Shown: positions 29,186 to 37,775 of the stretch, one piece after another
Layout of the letters: the number at the start of each line of letters is the position of its first letter
Position numbering within the stretch: position 1 is the stretch's first letter
Assembly: GCF_013315265.1 (NCBI RefSeq)
Contig: NZ_JABUFE010000011.1
Coordinates: 53,988-117,987, forward strand
Length of the DNA stretch: 64,000 nucleotides
Source of the DNA: Parasulfitobacter algicola
GTDB taxonomy: Bacteria; Pseudomonadota; Alphaproteobacteria; Rhodobacterales; Rhodobacteraceae
Direction: 5' to 3'
The notes under the pieces: generated by a model
Database searches by the model: none
The model's input: the letters and a program-made list of their open reading frames with translations, nothing else
What the model was told of the DNA's origin: nothing
Position numbers and translations under genes: made by a program

Positions 29186-29875
29186 CTACAGTTCGTCTTC
29201 ACGCTGAGCCATCTGCAGCAACGATTTAAACTGATCGAAATCACGAGCACATTCGATTGCTTTTCCCCTCATCGATAGAGCATGAAATTCTGCAACAGCC
29301 CGAGCCTGACAATTCAGAGACTTATCCGGTGTAAACTCAATGTCGGAATATGCCTTATAATTTAGATTTTCTTTTATCCATTCTTCGTGCGGTGCAATAG
29401 CACGCAAGTAGAGCCAATCATAAAAGGCGTTCTTGGGCTCAGTATCGTATTTTTTTCCTAAGAACCGAAAAGCAATAATTTGTCCTTTACCTAACTCTCT
29501 AATGCTTCGCTTTGATTTGAAAGAATCCAAATCCATGAGAAACTCATGTTGGCCAGATTCAGAAAAAACTTTGCAACTCTGATAGACACTTTCTAGGGAT
29601 TTCATATCACCATCAACTTCAATCTTCAGGTTAAATGCTGACAGGCGACGCCCAACCTCTTGCATAGACTTAGTTGAGATTTCGAGCACAGGATGTATGC
29701 CCATGCCTAGAGCTTTTTCATGAATAGCTGAGATATTTTTTTGTTTCTGGGAAACAGCAAAACCGCCGTGCCATTTTATCTCAATATCAACCCGTTCAAC
29801 CAAAGGGCCTGATCTAAAACGACCATCATGGCCTTTACGCCCCTCCAGAGGTACAAAAATTGGACGAATTGCCAT
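29186..29875 (-). CDS. NADAR-type antitoxin of a DarT1 toxin
   Basis: NADAR proteins remove ADP-ribose that DarT1-type toxins attach to DNA, thereby acting as antitoxins. The 229-residue product has the N-terminal block MAIRPIFVPLEGRKG, then IEIKWHGGFAVSQKQKNISAIHEKA with the basic/aromatic character of this DarT1-associated family, and a C-terminal segment NAFYDWLYLRAIAP with aromatic residues. Its ATG overlaps the toxin stop by one base (TAATG), so toxin and antitoxin are translated together. Base composition is lower in G+C than in surrounding genes, suggesting transfer. Assignment is by family memory plus operon partner. Confidence 0.8.
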   Translation of the reverse strand: MAIRPIFVPLEGRKGHDGRFRSGPLVERVDIEIKWHGGFAVSQKQKNISAIHEKALGMGIHPVLEISTKSMQEVGRRLSAFNLKIEVDGDMKSLESVYQSCKVFSESGQHEFLMDLDSFKSKRSIRELGKGQIIAFRFLGKKYDTEPKNAFYDWLYLRAIAPHEEWIKENLNYKAYSDIEFTPDKSLNCQARAVAEFHALSMRGKAIECARDFDQFKSLLQMAQREDEL

Positions 29876-30411
29876 TATTTATCGATTACTCGCTGAATTA
29901 TGTTAGTAGGAACTGCATTGGGGATTAGTATCTCATATTTTTTTACTTTCTTTAATCGATCTTGTATCTCAGCATTTTTCCAATCTGTTCGATCATACAA
30001 TACAGCAGTATCGATTTGAGGGAGTATATCTGTCAGCGCTTGCAAACTCACTCCGGTCTTGTTTGCTATATCAAAGCAAAAAAGAACACCTTCTTGATTT
30101 AATACGATAGGGTCGATGCAGATGTCGCATGGATCAGATATTCGTTGTTCCACTACAGCGGTATGGCACATAGGATGATCACGTGTCATACAAATAGACA
30201 CGTAGTCTGATATTCCTTTTATGTCGTCTGCATCCCAGCTCCATTGGTTTCCAGACGGTTTAACAGGCCAAAAACCACGTCGCTTCATTTCGTTTTTTGA
30301 AAGAATACCATGCTGATTTATCGAAGTTAGGTTTTGTCTATCCGTGAAGTGATATAAAGACTTCAGCACATGGCCAGCTCTTATTCTCTCTATAAATTTC
30401 GTCAATGTCAC
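29875..30411 (-). CDS. darT: DarT-type DNA ADP-ribosyltransferase toxin
   Basis: DarT adds ADP-ribose to thymidine or guanosine bases of DNA and stops phage replication. I start it at a GTG at 30411, placed 8 bases after AGGAG, giving 178 residues; the frame stays open upstream but there overlaps ettA and loses family character. Visible motifs: YHFTDRQNLTSINQHGILS (residues 20-38, NAD-binding region), SDYVSICMTRDHPM (69-80) and KYEILIPNAVP with the probable catalytic Glu at residue 160. It is AT-rich compared with ettA just upstream (103-base gap) and forms a toxin-antitoxin operon with the NADAR gene. Confidence 0.82.
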   Translation of the reverse strand: MTLTKFIERIRAGHVLKSLYHFTDRQNLTSINQHGILSKNEMKRRGFWPVKPSGNQWSWDADDIKGISDYVSICMTRDHPMCHTAVVEQRISDPCDICIDPIVLNQEGVLFCFDIANKTGVSLQALTDILPQIDTAVLYDRTDWKNAEIQDRLKKVKKYEILIPNAVPTNIIQRVIDK

Positions 30412-30514
30412 AAAATCAACTCCTGATAGAACCTCTAAGTCGCTGGCTATCAGAAGATGATTGAATCGGTCTAGTGTTGGTAAGACACAATACAGGATTG
30501 GTTGTATACCTATC

Positions 30515-32170
30515 TCACCTCGCAAACTTCTTATGCTTGATCCGCTTCGGCTCAAGTGCGTCGGGACCAAGCCGACGTTTTTTGTCCTCTTCGTAGTCCT
30601 CGAAATTGCCCTCGAACCATTCCACATGGGCCTCGCCCTCGAACGCCAGGATGTGGGTACAGATGCGATCCAAGAAGAAGCGGTCGTGGCTGATGACCAC
30701 GGCGCACCCCGCGAAATCGACCAGGGCGTCTTCCAGGGCGCGCAGGGTTTCGACGTCAAGGTCGTTGGTGGGTTCGTCCAGCAGCAGCACGTTCCCGCCC
30801 GACCGCAACAGTTTCGCCATATGCACCCGGTTGCGTTCACCACCCGACAGCAGACCCACCTTTTTCTGCTGGTCGCCGCCCTTGAAGTTAAAGGCCGAGC
30901 AATAGGCGCGGCTGTTCATTTGCGCATCACCCAGTTGGATCACCTCGCCCCCGCCCGAGATTTCCTCCCACACGGTTTTATTCGCATCCAGCGCATCGCG
31001 GGACTGATCGACATAGGCCAACTGCACCGTGTCACCATAGGTCACTGTGCCTTCATCCGGTTGTTCTTGCCCTGTCAGCATGCGGAACAGCGTGGTTTTG
31101 CCCGCACCATTGGGGCCGATGACGCCGACGATCCCGCCGGGGGGCAGCGCAAAGCTGAGATTTTCGATCAACAGCTTGTCGCCCATTGCTTTTTTCAGAT
31201 TCTCAACCTCGATCACCTTGCCGCCCAGACGGGGGCCATTTGGGATGATGATCTGCGCACGGCTCAGCTTTTCCTTTTCCGACTGGTTTGCCAGATCGTT
31301 ATAGGCGTTGATCCGGGCCTTGGATTTGGCCTGCCGCGCTTTGGGCGACTGGCGCATCCATTCCAGCTCGCGCTCCAGCGTTTTCTGCTTGGATTTATCC
31401 TCGCGCGCTTCCTGTTCCAGACGCTTGGCCTTTTGTTCCAGCCAGGCGGAATAGTTGCCCTCATACGGAATACCGCTGCCGCGATCCAGTTCCAGGATCC
31501 AGCCCGTGATATCATCCAGAAAATAGCGGTCGTGGGTGACGATCAGAATTGTGCCTTTGTAATCAATCAAATGCTGCTGCAGCCACGCGATAGTTTCGGC
31601 ATCCAGATGGTTGGTCGGTTCGTCCAACAGCAGCATATCGGGCGCTTCCAACAACAGTTTGCACAACGCCACGCGCCGCTTTTCCCCGCCCGACAAGGTC
31701 GTGACATCGGCCTCATCCGGTGGGCAGCGCAGGGCCTCCATGCTGACATCGATCTGGCTGTCCAGATCCCACAGGTTTTCGGCATCGATCTGGTCCTGCA
31801 GCTGTGCCATTTCATCAGCCGTCTCGTCAGAATAGTTCATCGCCAGTTCATTATAACGATCCAGAATGTCTTTCTTGGCCTTCACGCCCAGCATCACATT
31901 GCCGCGCACATCCAACGATGGATCCAGTTCGGGTTCCTGCGGCAGATATCCCACATGTGCCCCTTCGGCCGCCCAGGCTTCGCCGGAAAAATCGGTATCA
32001 ATCCCCGCCATGATCCGCATCAGGGTCGATTTACCGGATCCGTTCACGCCGACAACACCGATTTTCACGCCGGGCAGAAACGACAACCTTATATTTTCAA
32101 AGCACTTTTTCCCACCGGGATAGGTCTTGGATACGCCGTCCATGTGATAGACATATTGATAAGCTGCCAT
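30515..32170 (-). CDS. ettA: Energy-dependent translational throttle protein EttA
   Basis: EttA is an ABC-F ATPase that binds the ribosomal E site and tunes the first elongation cycle to the ATP/ADP ratio. All hallmarks are present in the 551 residues: two nucleotide-binding domains with Walker A GVNGSGKST and GPNGAGKTT, signatures LSGGEKRRVALC and LSGGERNRVHMA, Walker B LLLDEPTNHLD and LLLDEPTNDLD, and an arm/linker region between them rich in charged residues. AGGAG precedes the ATG. This core gene is flanked by two defence modules, the retron upstream and darT/NADAR downstream. Confidence 0.97.
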   Translation of the reverse strand: MAAYQYVYHMDGVSKTYPGGKKCFENIRLSFLPGVKIGVVGVNGSGKSTLMRIMAGIDTDFSGEAWAAEGAHVGYLPQEPELDPSLDVRGNVMLGVKAKKDILDRYNELAMNYSDETADEMAQLQDQIDAENLWDLDSQIDVSMEALRCPPDEADVTTLSGGEKRRVALCKLLLEAPDMLLLDEPTNHLDAETIAWLQQHLIDYKGTILIVTHDRYFLDDITGWILELDRGSGIPYEGNYSAWLEQKAKRLEQEAREDKSKQKTLERELEWMRQSPKARQAKSKARINAYNDLANQSEKEKLSRAQIIIPNGPRLGGKVIEVENLKKAMGDKLLIENLSFALPPGGIVGVIGPNGAGKTTLFRMLTGQEQPDEGTVTYGDTVQLAYVDQSRDALDANKTVWEEISGGGEVIQLGDAQMNSRAYCSAFNFKGGDQQKKVGLLSGGERNRVHMAKLLRSGGNVLLLDEPTNDLDVETLRALEDALVDFAGCAVVISHDRFFLDRICTHILAFEGEAHVEWFEGNFEDYEEDKKRRLGPDALEPKRIKHKKFAR

Positions 32171-32206
32171 CGAAGTGCTCCTGCGGAATGAATAGGTTGG
32201 CTTTTC

Positions 32207-33166
32207 CTATCGTTCCTCAAGCTGGCTTTCAATGACCTGCATGCCCTGCGGGTCCATATGGTGAAAAAGTTCGTCATCCAACACAGTATGGAACGGAATA
32301 ATTTCAAACGGTTTTTCTTCAAACACGGCATCGGCCCTGACCGGGCGCACCATCGGCATGCCCATTAAATGCTTTGTCAAAGCGGGCTGATCACCCGGCT
32401 TGCAGGCCACAGCCCGCGGCACGCGCGTATCTGGTTTGAAGTGACCCGAAAAATGGTCACAGAAATGATCAAAAGGCACCAGATCGTAATACTGTTGCCT
32501 GCGTTTCAGAAACCCGGATTTTGGTGCAGTATTTGTCCGTGATATCAGCAGAATATCGACCTGGGGGCACAGCATCGGCACAGCATCGCCGCCCCAGATT
32601 GCGAAGGTCTGCAACCGGTTGTCCAGCATCATCAGCTGGACACGTGGCACGAACAGATCTTCGCCCAGACCGTCAGTGAATGCGTCACGATCAAAGTTCC
32701 AACGCCAGATCGCCTGTAACGCAATCGTCGGCATCCGGAGCGATGCCACCAGATCGGCATCCTGGGACCGCAATGCGGAAATCGCGACTTGGGCATGGCT
32801 GACATAAGGCTGTACCAACTCTGCTGGATCGCTGTAACGATCAATCAGCAGATCAGACTGCATATCATAAAACATCACTGCCAGACGCTTGGACAGGGCG
32901 ATCAGAACATGCGCGGCTTCTTGTGCAAACGGCGTTGGCCGGTTGAAATTCAAAACCAACGTTGCAAGCTGCCCCCCCGGCATATCATCAGGATTGTAAG
33001 CATCATCAGCACCGATAATCCATTGAAAGTGAACGCCACTCTTAGGATTTTCGTAGTCAATCGTATTTTGATATTGGGTCGCATAAGGATGTGTCAAAAG
33101 ATGATCCTGCAGATCATTCTGATCGACCTGACCGTTTCTGGACAGCACAATAATGTCGTAACTCAT
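32207..33166 (-). CDS. Unknown 319-residue protein between retron RT and ettA
   Basis: No family can be named. It has no signal peptide or membrane segment. The N-terminus MSYDIIVLSRNG, then SGVHFQWIIG, LATLVLNFNRPTPFAQEAAHVLIALSKRLAVMFYDMQSD, resembles by eye a widespread group of bacterial proteins of unknown function that share the pattern NxNxxRPxxFxxEA. It lies 69 bases downstream of the reverse transcriptase and 36 bases upstream of ettA on the same strand. It could be a retron partner, but it could equally be a chromosomal gene tied to ettA. Confidence 0.6.
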   Translation of the reverse strand: MSYDIIVLSRNGQVDQNDLQDHLLTHPYATQYQNTIDYENPKSGVHFQWIIGADDAYNPDDMPGGQLATLVLNFNRPTPFAQEAAHVLIALSKRLAVMFYDMQSDLLIDRYSDPAELVQPYVSHAQVAISALRSQDADLVASLRMPTIALQAIWRWNFDRDAFTDGLGEDLFVPRVQLMMLDNRLQTFAIWGGDAVPMLCPQVDILLISRTNTAPKSGFLKRRQQYYDLVPFDHFCDHFSGHFKPDTRVPRAVACKPGDQPALTKHLMGMPMVRPVRADAVFEEKPFEIIPFHTVLDDELFHHMDPQGMQVIESQLEER

Positions 33167-33235
33167 CCAGCGGCCCTATAGAATCGATATATGACTATAA
33201 CAGTTGTGTCTTTTCACATAGTTTTGCCAGAAAAC

Positions 33236-34525
33236 CTAATGCTGGATGATCTGGTCAAACTTTTCACGCAGCTTGGCCCCTTTGCCGGGATTGATCTGTT
33301 CGACCCAGCCGATTTGACCAGACAGGCTTTTCAGAAAGGCAGGATCGCCGCGGCGCGGATCTTTGGGTTGGATCAGGTGATGTAACACGGCCTTTAGATA
33401 ATCGTAGGTTTCGCGCGGCAGATTGATATGGCTGTTCACCACGATACCTGTTGTGACCTGCCGGCCGTGTTGACCCTGACACCGTGTTTTAGTCGGGTTC
33501 AGTGCAAAGCCTTCGGACGTCACGATCTGTGGCACGACTTTCAGAATGGCGTTGGCCATGCGGCGGTCGCCTGAAAAGGTCAGATCATCGGCATAACGCG
33601 TGAACCGCGCGTCCAGACTGTGCGCCAAACCGGACAGACGGCAATCAAGCCGGTGACACACCAGATTGGCCAACGCGGGTGACGTGGGCGCGCCTTGGGG
33701 CAGATGGCGCGCCTCCAGCCCCCTGCCATCATCATAAGACATCCGCGCGCGGATATGGGGCGGCGTGCGTATCGTGCACAATCCACACAAGTGATGCGCC
33801 ACCCCATCGGGATAGCCCAGCGCACGAAACAGCCCGTAAATTCGGCCATAACTGACCGACGGAAAGAAATTCCGCAGATCAAAGCCGATGACCACCTGTT
33901 CGCCCGTATGTCTGGCCGCCGCATCCCGACATGATCTGCCCGGCACGAACCCATACGCCTCATCATGCACCGGCACCTTGTTCAATATCGTTTGAAAGAC
34001 CCGTCGTTGTAGGGATTTCAGTACTGGTTTCGGTTCCTCGATCAACCGCTGGCGACCGTTGCGTTTGGCGATCAGGTGAAAACGGTAATGCGGCGCAAAG
34101 ACGTTGTCAGTGCCATTCGACAGCCCCATAAGATCCGTAAACCGCACCAATTGATCTGTGTTCAACGCCAGATAATCAGCCAGATCAGACAACGTGGTCA
34201 TCTGCGGAATATCCAGCCCTTCAAACGCCGGGATCGGCGCGAACCGGGCACTGTCCAAAATCGGACTGAACCGCAGGTCGTGCTTCATGGCGTGATCCAG
34301 AATTCGGGTTAGATAATCGCTGGATATCAAACGCTGAACCAACGCTGCTTGCGACGGAACATAAGGCGCGGGAAACGCTGCAATCAGCTCTGATGCCAGA
34401 TTGGAGGCCGTTTTGGACCAACCGCTTGGCAAACGGGATGTCAGATGGTGTTCAACGGCCCAAAGTGTCCAATCACAGCAGACCAACGACCCCGCCAATG
34501 ATTGCGCAAGGTTGGCCCTGTTCAT
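33236..34525 (-). CDS. Retron-type reverse transcriptase with an N-terminal extension
   Basis: Retron reverse transcriptases copy part of their own structured RNA into a branched RNA-DNA hybrid (msDNA) used in phage defence. The 429-residue product (ATG 34525; a TTG at 34531 is possible) has fingers/palm motifs: RFHLIAKRNGRQRLIEEPK (149-166), FDLRNFFPSV (215-224), LPQGAPTSPALANLVC (275-290), YADDLTFSG (311-319) with the catalytic Asp pair, and VTTGIVVN (357-364), the VTG-like motif of retrons. Residues 1-140 form a helical extension seen in only some retron enzymes. There is no maturase or HNH domain, so a group II intron is unlikely. A predicted msr-msd RNA ends 11 bases before the start codon, and no Shine-Dalgarno is obvious. 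Confidence 0.93.
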   Translation of the reverse strand: MNRANLAQSLAGSLVCCDWTLWAVEHHLTSRLPSGWSKTASNLASELIAAFPAPYVPSQAALVQRLISSDYLTRILDHAMKHDLRFSPILDSARFAPIPAFEGLDIPQMTTLSDLADYLALNTDQLVRFTDLMGLSNGTDNVFAPHYRFHLIAKRNGRQRLIEEPKPVLKSLQRRVFQTILNKVPVHDEAYGFVPGRSCRDAAARHTGEQVVIGFDLRNFFPSVSYGRIYGLFRALGYPDGVAHHLCGLCTIRTPPHIRARMSYDDGRGLEARHLPQGAPTSPALANLVCHRLDCRLSGLAHSLDARFTRYADDLTFSGDRRMANAILKVVPQIVTSEGFALNPTKTRCQGQHGRQVTTGIVVNSHINLPRETYDYLKAVLHHLIQPKDPRRGDPAFLKSLSGQIGWVEQINPGKGAKLREKFDQIIQH

Positions 34526-34536
34526 CGACAATCAAA

Positions 34537-34693
34537 GATGGAACAGACGCTTAACCTGATCTGGACTGGCAAAGGCTGCCTTGGGCAGCGCCCAATCAAG
34601 CCTTTGCGCCGAATGCTGCAAGTAAGGTTGGTTCGGATGGGGAAGCCCCACCCGGTCGGGACAAGGCCCCGATATCTTAAGCGCTGTTCCATC
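34537..34693 (-). ncRNA. Predicted retron msr-msd RNA
   Basis: Read on the minus strand, the 157 bases have the layout of a retron RNA. The a1 arm (34693-34677) and a2 arm (34554-34537) are complementary over 17 bases, interrupted only by one bulged T in a2: GATGGAACAGCGCTTAA against TTAAGCGTCTGTTCCATC. Immediately after a1 comes a G (34676), the expected branch guanosine. Two short hairpins follow: 34672-34656 (5-bp stem TCGGG/CCCGA) and 34654-34634 (9 bp, with one G-T pair). A long msd-like hairpin at 34607-34569 has a 9-bp outer stem GCAAAGGCT/AGCCTTTGC, a symmetric TGA/GGC internal loop and a 6-bp inner stem TTGGGC/GCCCAA. The a2 arm ends 11 bases before the RT start. The fold is hand-derived. 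Confidence 0.82.
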
Positions 34694-34818
34694 CCCGCTT
34701 TGCTGGCACAACGGCCGCAGTATCGCAAGACCCCGAATTCCGCTTACACACGGGGGCAGTCCGCCAAAACGTCTTACCGCCGGCATCAAATTCCACTATA
34801 AATCGACAAATATTATCG

Positions 34819-34830
34819 TTTTGTACAAAA
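34819..34830. promoter_or_regulatory. Perfect palindrome TTTTGTACAAAA
   Basis: A 12-base perfect palindrome lies 23 bases before the OmpA-family start and between it and the divergent retron. A related inverted repeat with TTTGTAC/GTACAAA arms occurs at 38909-38932. It may be an operator; nothing more can be said. Confidence 0.35.
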
Positions 34831-34852
34831 AAACAGGGGGTTACCCATTTAC

Positions 34853-35821
34853 ATGTCTGGTCTTTTCAAACAGTTGCTCGCATTGGCAGTTATCCTCAGC
34901 ACGCCCGTTCTGGCGCAGAATGATGTAGACGGCAGCGCCGATCACAGCCTGATTGGGCGATACCCTGGCTTTTATATCAGCAACTATCATACCGTTGAAT
35001 TTGACAAGGCCGAGATCATGACCGGGCCTGTGTTCGAAGATGACAGCGGCACCGAACAGCTGCAGCTACTTGCGCTGGAAGGCACGGTGACAAACATTCA
35101 GTATCGTCTGAATGATGCAACAATATCGACCTTTCAGATCATGAAAAACTATGAACAAAGTCTTGCCGATCTTGGGGCCGACACCTTGTTTGCCTGTGAC
35201 GGTCCCGACAGCTGCGGTTCGCTTGGTATTTTGATCAACAACATGATCAATGATCGCGGCAGTATATTTCGTGGTATGCCCGTTGACATCCCGGATGACT
35301 TCGCAATCCTGACCGCGAAAGTATCGCAGGGTGATACGACATCCCACATCATGCTGATTATCGGTGCCGATGATGGCAACGAACAGCGCTTTGTGAACCA
35401 ATCGATTGTCAGCTCAAGCACGCTAGAGACTGGCAAAATCACCATCGGCAGCGTGGAGGAGGTTCAGGGCGGTCTGCAGCAAACGGGCTTTATCACATTG
35501 GATGGTGTTCTGTTTGACCATGATACGGCCAGTTTGACCGACGCATCGACCCCCGTTCTGACAATTTTGGCCGACTATCTGACACAAAACCCAGATATCG
35601 AGGTATTCATCGTGGGTCATACGGATAATTCTGGAAATTATGCCTATAACCTGGATTTGTCGAAAGATCGCGCAGATGCCGTTGTTGAAAATCTGGTCGC
35701 GCAGGGCATTTCGGCGGATCGTCTGACCGCTGTGGGTGTGGGCCCCGTTGCGCCAAAGGACACCAATCTGACCGATGCAGGCCAGGCGTTGAACCGGCGC
35801 GTTGAAATGGTTCTGAAATAA
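34853..35821 (+). CDS. OmpA-family cell-envelope protein
   Basis: The 322-residue protein has a signal peptide (MSGLFKQLLALAVILSTPVLA/QN), a 180-residue N-terminal region like DUF4892 proteins (LIGRYPGFYISNYHTVEFDKAE) and a C-terminal OmpA-like peptidoglycan-binding domain (about 215-322): GVLFDHDTASLTDASTPVLTILADYL, VFIVGHTDNSGNYAYNLDLSKDRADAVVENLV, RVEMVLK. The HTDN-x-LSKxRAxAV signature binds diaminopimelate. It should sit in the periplasm, possibly outer-membrane-linked, tying a surface function to the wall. It is monocistronic and ends at a strong bidirectional terminator. Confidence 0.85.
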   Translation: MSGLFKQLLALAVILSTPVLAQNDVDGSADHSLIGRYPGFYISNYHTVEFDKAEIMTGPVFEDDSGTEQLQLLALEGTVTNIQYRLNDATISTFQIMKNYEQSLADLGADTLFACDGPDSCGSLGILINNMINDRGSIFRGMPVDIPDDFAILTAKVSQGDTTSHIMLIIGADDGNEQRFVNQSIVSSSTLETGKITIGSVEEVQGGLQQTGFITLDGVLFDHDTASLTDASTPVLTILADYLTQNPDIEVFIVGHTDNSGNYAYNLDLSKDRADAVVENLVAQGISADRLTAVGVGPVAPKDTNLTDAGQALNRRVEMVLK

Positions 35822-35829
35822 TCCGTCAG

Positions 35830-35863
35830 GATGCTGCTGCAGAGAATTTTCCGCAGCAGCATC
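35830..35863. terminator. Bidirectional stem-loop between convergent genes
   Basis: GATGCTGCTGC (35830-35840) and GCAGCAGCATC (35853-35863) form a perfect 11-bp stem with a 12-base loop, placed between the stops of the OmpA-family gene and the convergent ggt gene. The loop includes TTTT on one strand. Confidence 0.75.
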
Positions 35864-35869
35864 AAAGGT

Positions 35870-37663
35870 TTATTGCCCCAATGCAATCCCTTCACGCCGC
35901 GGATCTGCGCCACCGCGCAACCCGTCTTCACCGATGGAAATCGCGTGCAGACCTGATGTCAGATCACGAACGTTGACCTCAAAGCCCAACGCCTCAAGCG
36001 CGGCCTGGCGGTCTGTGGCGGTCGTGCCTTGTTCCAGATCATAGGTGCCAAAGCGATTGACAAGATGCGGCAGATCAATCGCCTGCTGCACGTCCAAACC
36101 CCAATCCAGATGCGCGATGATCGTCTTGGCAACATAACCGATAATCCGGCTGCCGCCCGGCGATCCCACAACCAACACTGGCTCACCATCTTTCAGCACA
36201 ATGGTGGGCGCCATGGATGATCGGGGCCGTTTACCCGGCTCAACCCGATTGGCAATCGGCACACCGTCCGAATGGGTGCGAAATGAAAAATCGGTCAGCT
36301 CATTGTTCAGCAGAAAACCCCGCACCATCAGCCGTGATCCAAAGCCGTTTTCAATCGTTGTGGTCATCGACAGCGCATTGCCATCCGCATCCACAATAGA
36401 AATATGCGAGGTCGACGGAAACTCGATCGACTGATCATCCGCCCACATCAGCGCATGATCAAATTCCGGCGTGCCGGGGGATACTTCGGGCAAGGCATCA
36501 TCACCCGCCAGCAACTCGGCGCGACTGGCGATATACTCGGGCGCAACCAGACCCTGCGTCGGCACTGGCACGAAATCACTGTCAGCCATATAGCGACCGC
36601 GATCTGCAAACGCCAATCGCGATGCATCACCAAGCAGGCGCCAGGCGTCATCACTGTCAGCGCCAAGCGTGGCCAGATCATAGCTGTCCAGCATCCCCAA
36701 AATCTGCCCAACCGTCAGCGCACCTGACGATGGCGGACCCATGCCGCAAACATCATGTTCGCGGTATTTCACGCAAACGGCAGGGCGTTCCTTGACCTGA
36801 TAAAGTGCCAGATCGATGGAGGCCAACACACCTGGGTTACCCGCCGCAGTCCGCACGGTTTTCACGATATCATCGGCAATCGGACCGCTGTAAAAGACCC
36901 CTGCCCCTTGTGCTGCAATACTGCGCAGCGTATCGGCATAGGCCGCATTACGCAGCGTGTCACCTTCGGCAACAGCTGTCCCACCGGGGAAAAAATAATC
37001 ACGCGTGGGGCCAAATCGCGACAGTCGGTCTTCGCCACGTGTCACCATCGCAGCCAGACGTGGCGATACCGGGAAACCGTCGTCGGCCAACACAATCGCA
37101 TCTGCAAACAGGCTGGCCCAGTCGGACTTGCCCCAGCGATCATGTGCCTCTTGCATCAACGCAGGTGTGCCAGGCGTCCCGACAGACCGCCCGCCGACAA
37201 CCGCATCGAAAAACCCCATCGGTTCGCCAGCGTCATTCTGAAACAAGGTCGGCGTTGCGGCCAAAGGCGCGGTTTCGCGACCGTCCAGCGTCGTCACATC
37301 ACCAGTGCGGGCATCGTACCAGACCAGAAACGCACCGCCGCCCAAGCCGGACGACTGCGGTTCAACCAGACCCAGCACAGCCTGCACCGCGACCATGGCA
37401 TCTGCGGCCGATCCGCCCGCCTCAAGTATACGCGCGCCAGCTTCGACCGCCAATGGATTGGCCGCAGCAACCATCCAGTTTTGTGCCTCAACCGGCTGAC
37501 CGCCTGCTTTGGCATCCAACGCTGCCTGAACCACAGGTGATACATCCCCTGCCCCAGTCGCAGACCCGGCTTCCGGCGCAACCGCGTCAGCGGCCTCTTG
37601 CGCGAAAACAGGTAAAACAGAAAAACTCAGAACAAACGGATACAATAAATGGCGTGATAACAT
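35870..37663 (-). CDS. ggt: Gamma-glutamyltransferase
   Basis: GGT cleaves gamma-glutamyl bonds of glutathione in the periplasm and transfers the glutamyl group. The 597-residue precursor has a signal peptide (MLSRHLLYPFVLSFSVLPVFA/QE). It matures by self-cleavage before the Thr in PSTSHISIVD (about residue 420), giving the large and small subunits. Other marks: AANPLAVEAGARILEAGGSAADAMVA, GLGGGAFLVWYDA, GMGPPSSGALTVGQIL and the C-terminal GSPGGSRIIGYVAK. AGGAGA precedes the ATG. It starts in a 163-base gap shared with the divergent serine hydrolase gene. Confidence 0.95.
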   Translation of the reverse strand: MLSRHLLYPFVLSFSVLPVFAQEAADAVAPEAGSATGAGDVSPVVQAALDAKAGGQPVEAQNWMVAAANPLAVEAGARILEAGGSAADAMVAVQAVLGLVEPQSSGLGGGAFLVWYDARTGDVTTLDGRETAPLAATPTLFQNDAGEPMGFFDAVVGGRSVGTPGTPALMQEAHDRWGKSDWASLFADAIVLADDGFPVSPRLAAMVTRGEDRLSRFGPTRDYFFPGGTAVAEGDTLRNAAYADTLRSIAAQGAGVFYSGPIADDIVKTVRTAAGNPGVLASIDLALYQVKERPAVCVKYREHDVCGMGPPSSGALTVGQILGMLDSYDLATLGADSDDAWRLLGDASRLAFADRGRYMADSDFVPVPTQGLVAPEYIASRAELLAGDDALPEVSPGTPEFDHALMWADDQSIEFPSTSHISIVDADGNALSMTTTIENGFGSRLMVRGFLLNNELTDFSFRTHSDGVPIANRVEPGKRPRSSMAPTIVLKDGEPVLVVGSPGGSRIIGYVAKTIIAHLDWGLDVQQAIDLPHLVNRFGTYDLEQGTTATDRQAALEALGFEVNVRDLTSGLHAISIGEDGLRGGADPRREGIALGQ

Positions 37664-37775
37664 CGCACTCTCTCCTATTGTTTATCGTGACGCAGTACAG
37701 CTTTGTGCGTGCATACCGGCGCACCTTGGGCCAAAAGCGGTCTTGCGCGCAAGCGATGGTTTCGTCTTGAAGATC

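Noticed and set aside
30412..30843. Upstream extension of the darT reading frame
   Set aside because: It lies over the end of ettA in another frame, has the low-complexity look of a shadow and carries no family similarity; a GTG with a good AGGAG gives a normal toxin.
30461..32191. 576-codon open frame on the plus strand across ettA
   Set aside because: It is antisense to a clear ABC-F gene; its protein is rich in His, Gln and Ile without family character.
33236..34525. Group II intron reverse transcriptase
   Set aside because: No maturase or endonuclease domain, no intron domain V structure found; motifs and upstream RNA fit a retron.
36755..37770. Long plus-strand open frames opposite ggt
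   Set aside because: They are mirror frames of a well-supported gamma-glutamyltransferase gene with no motif of their own.
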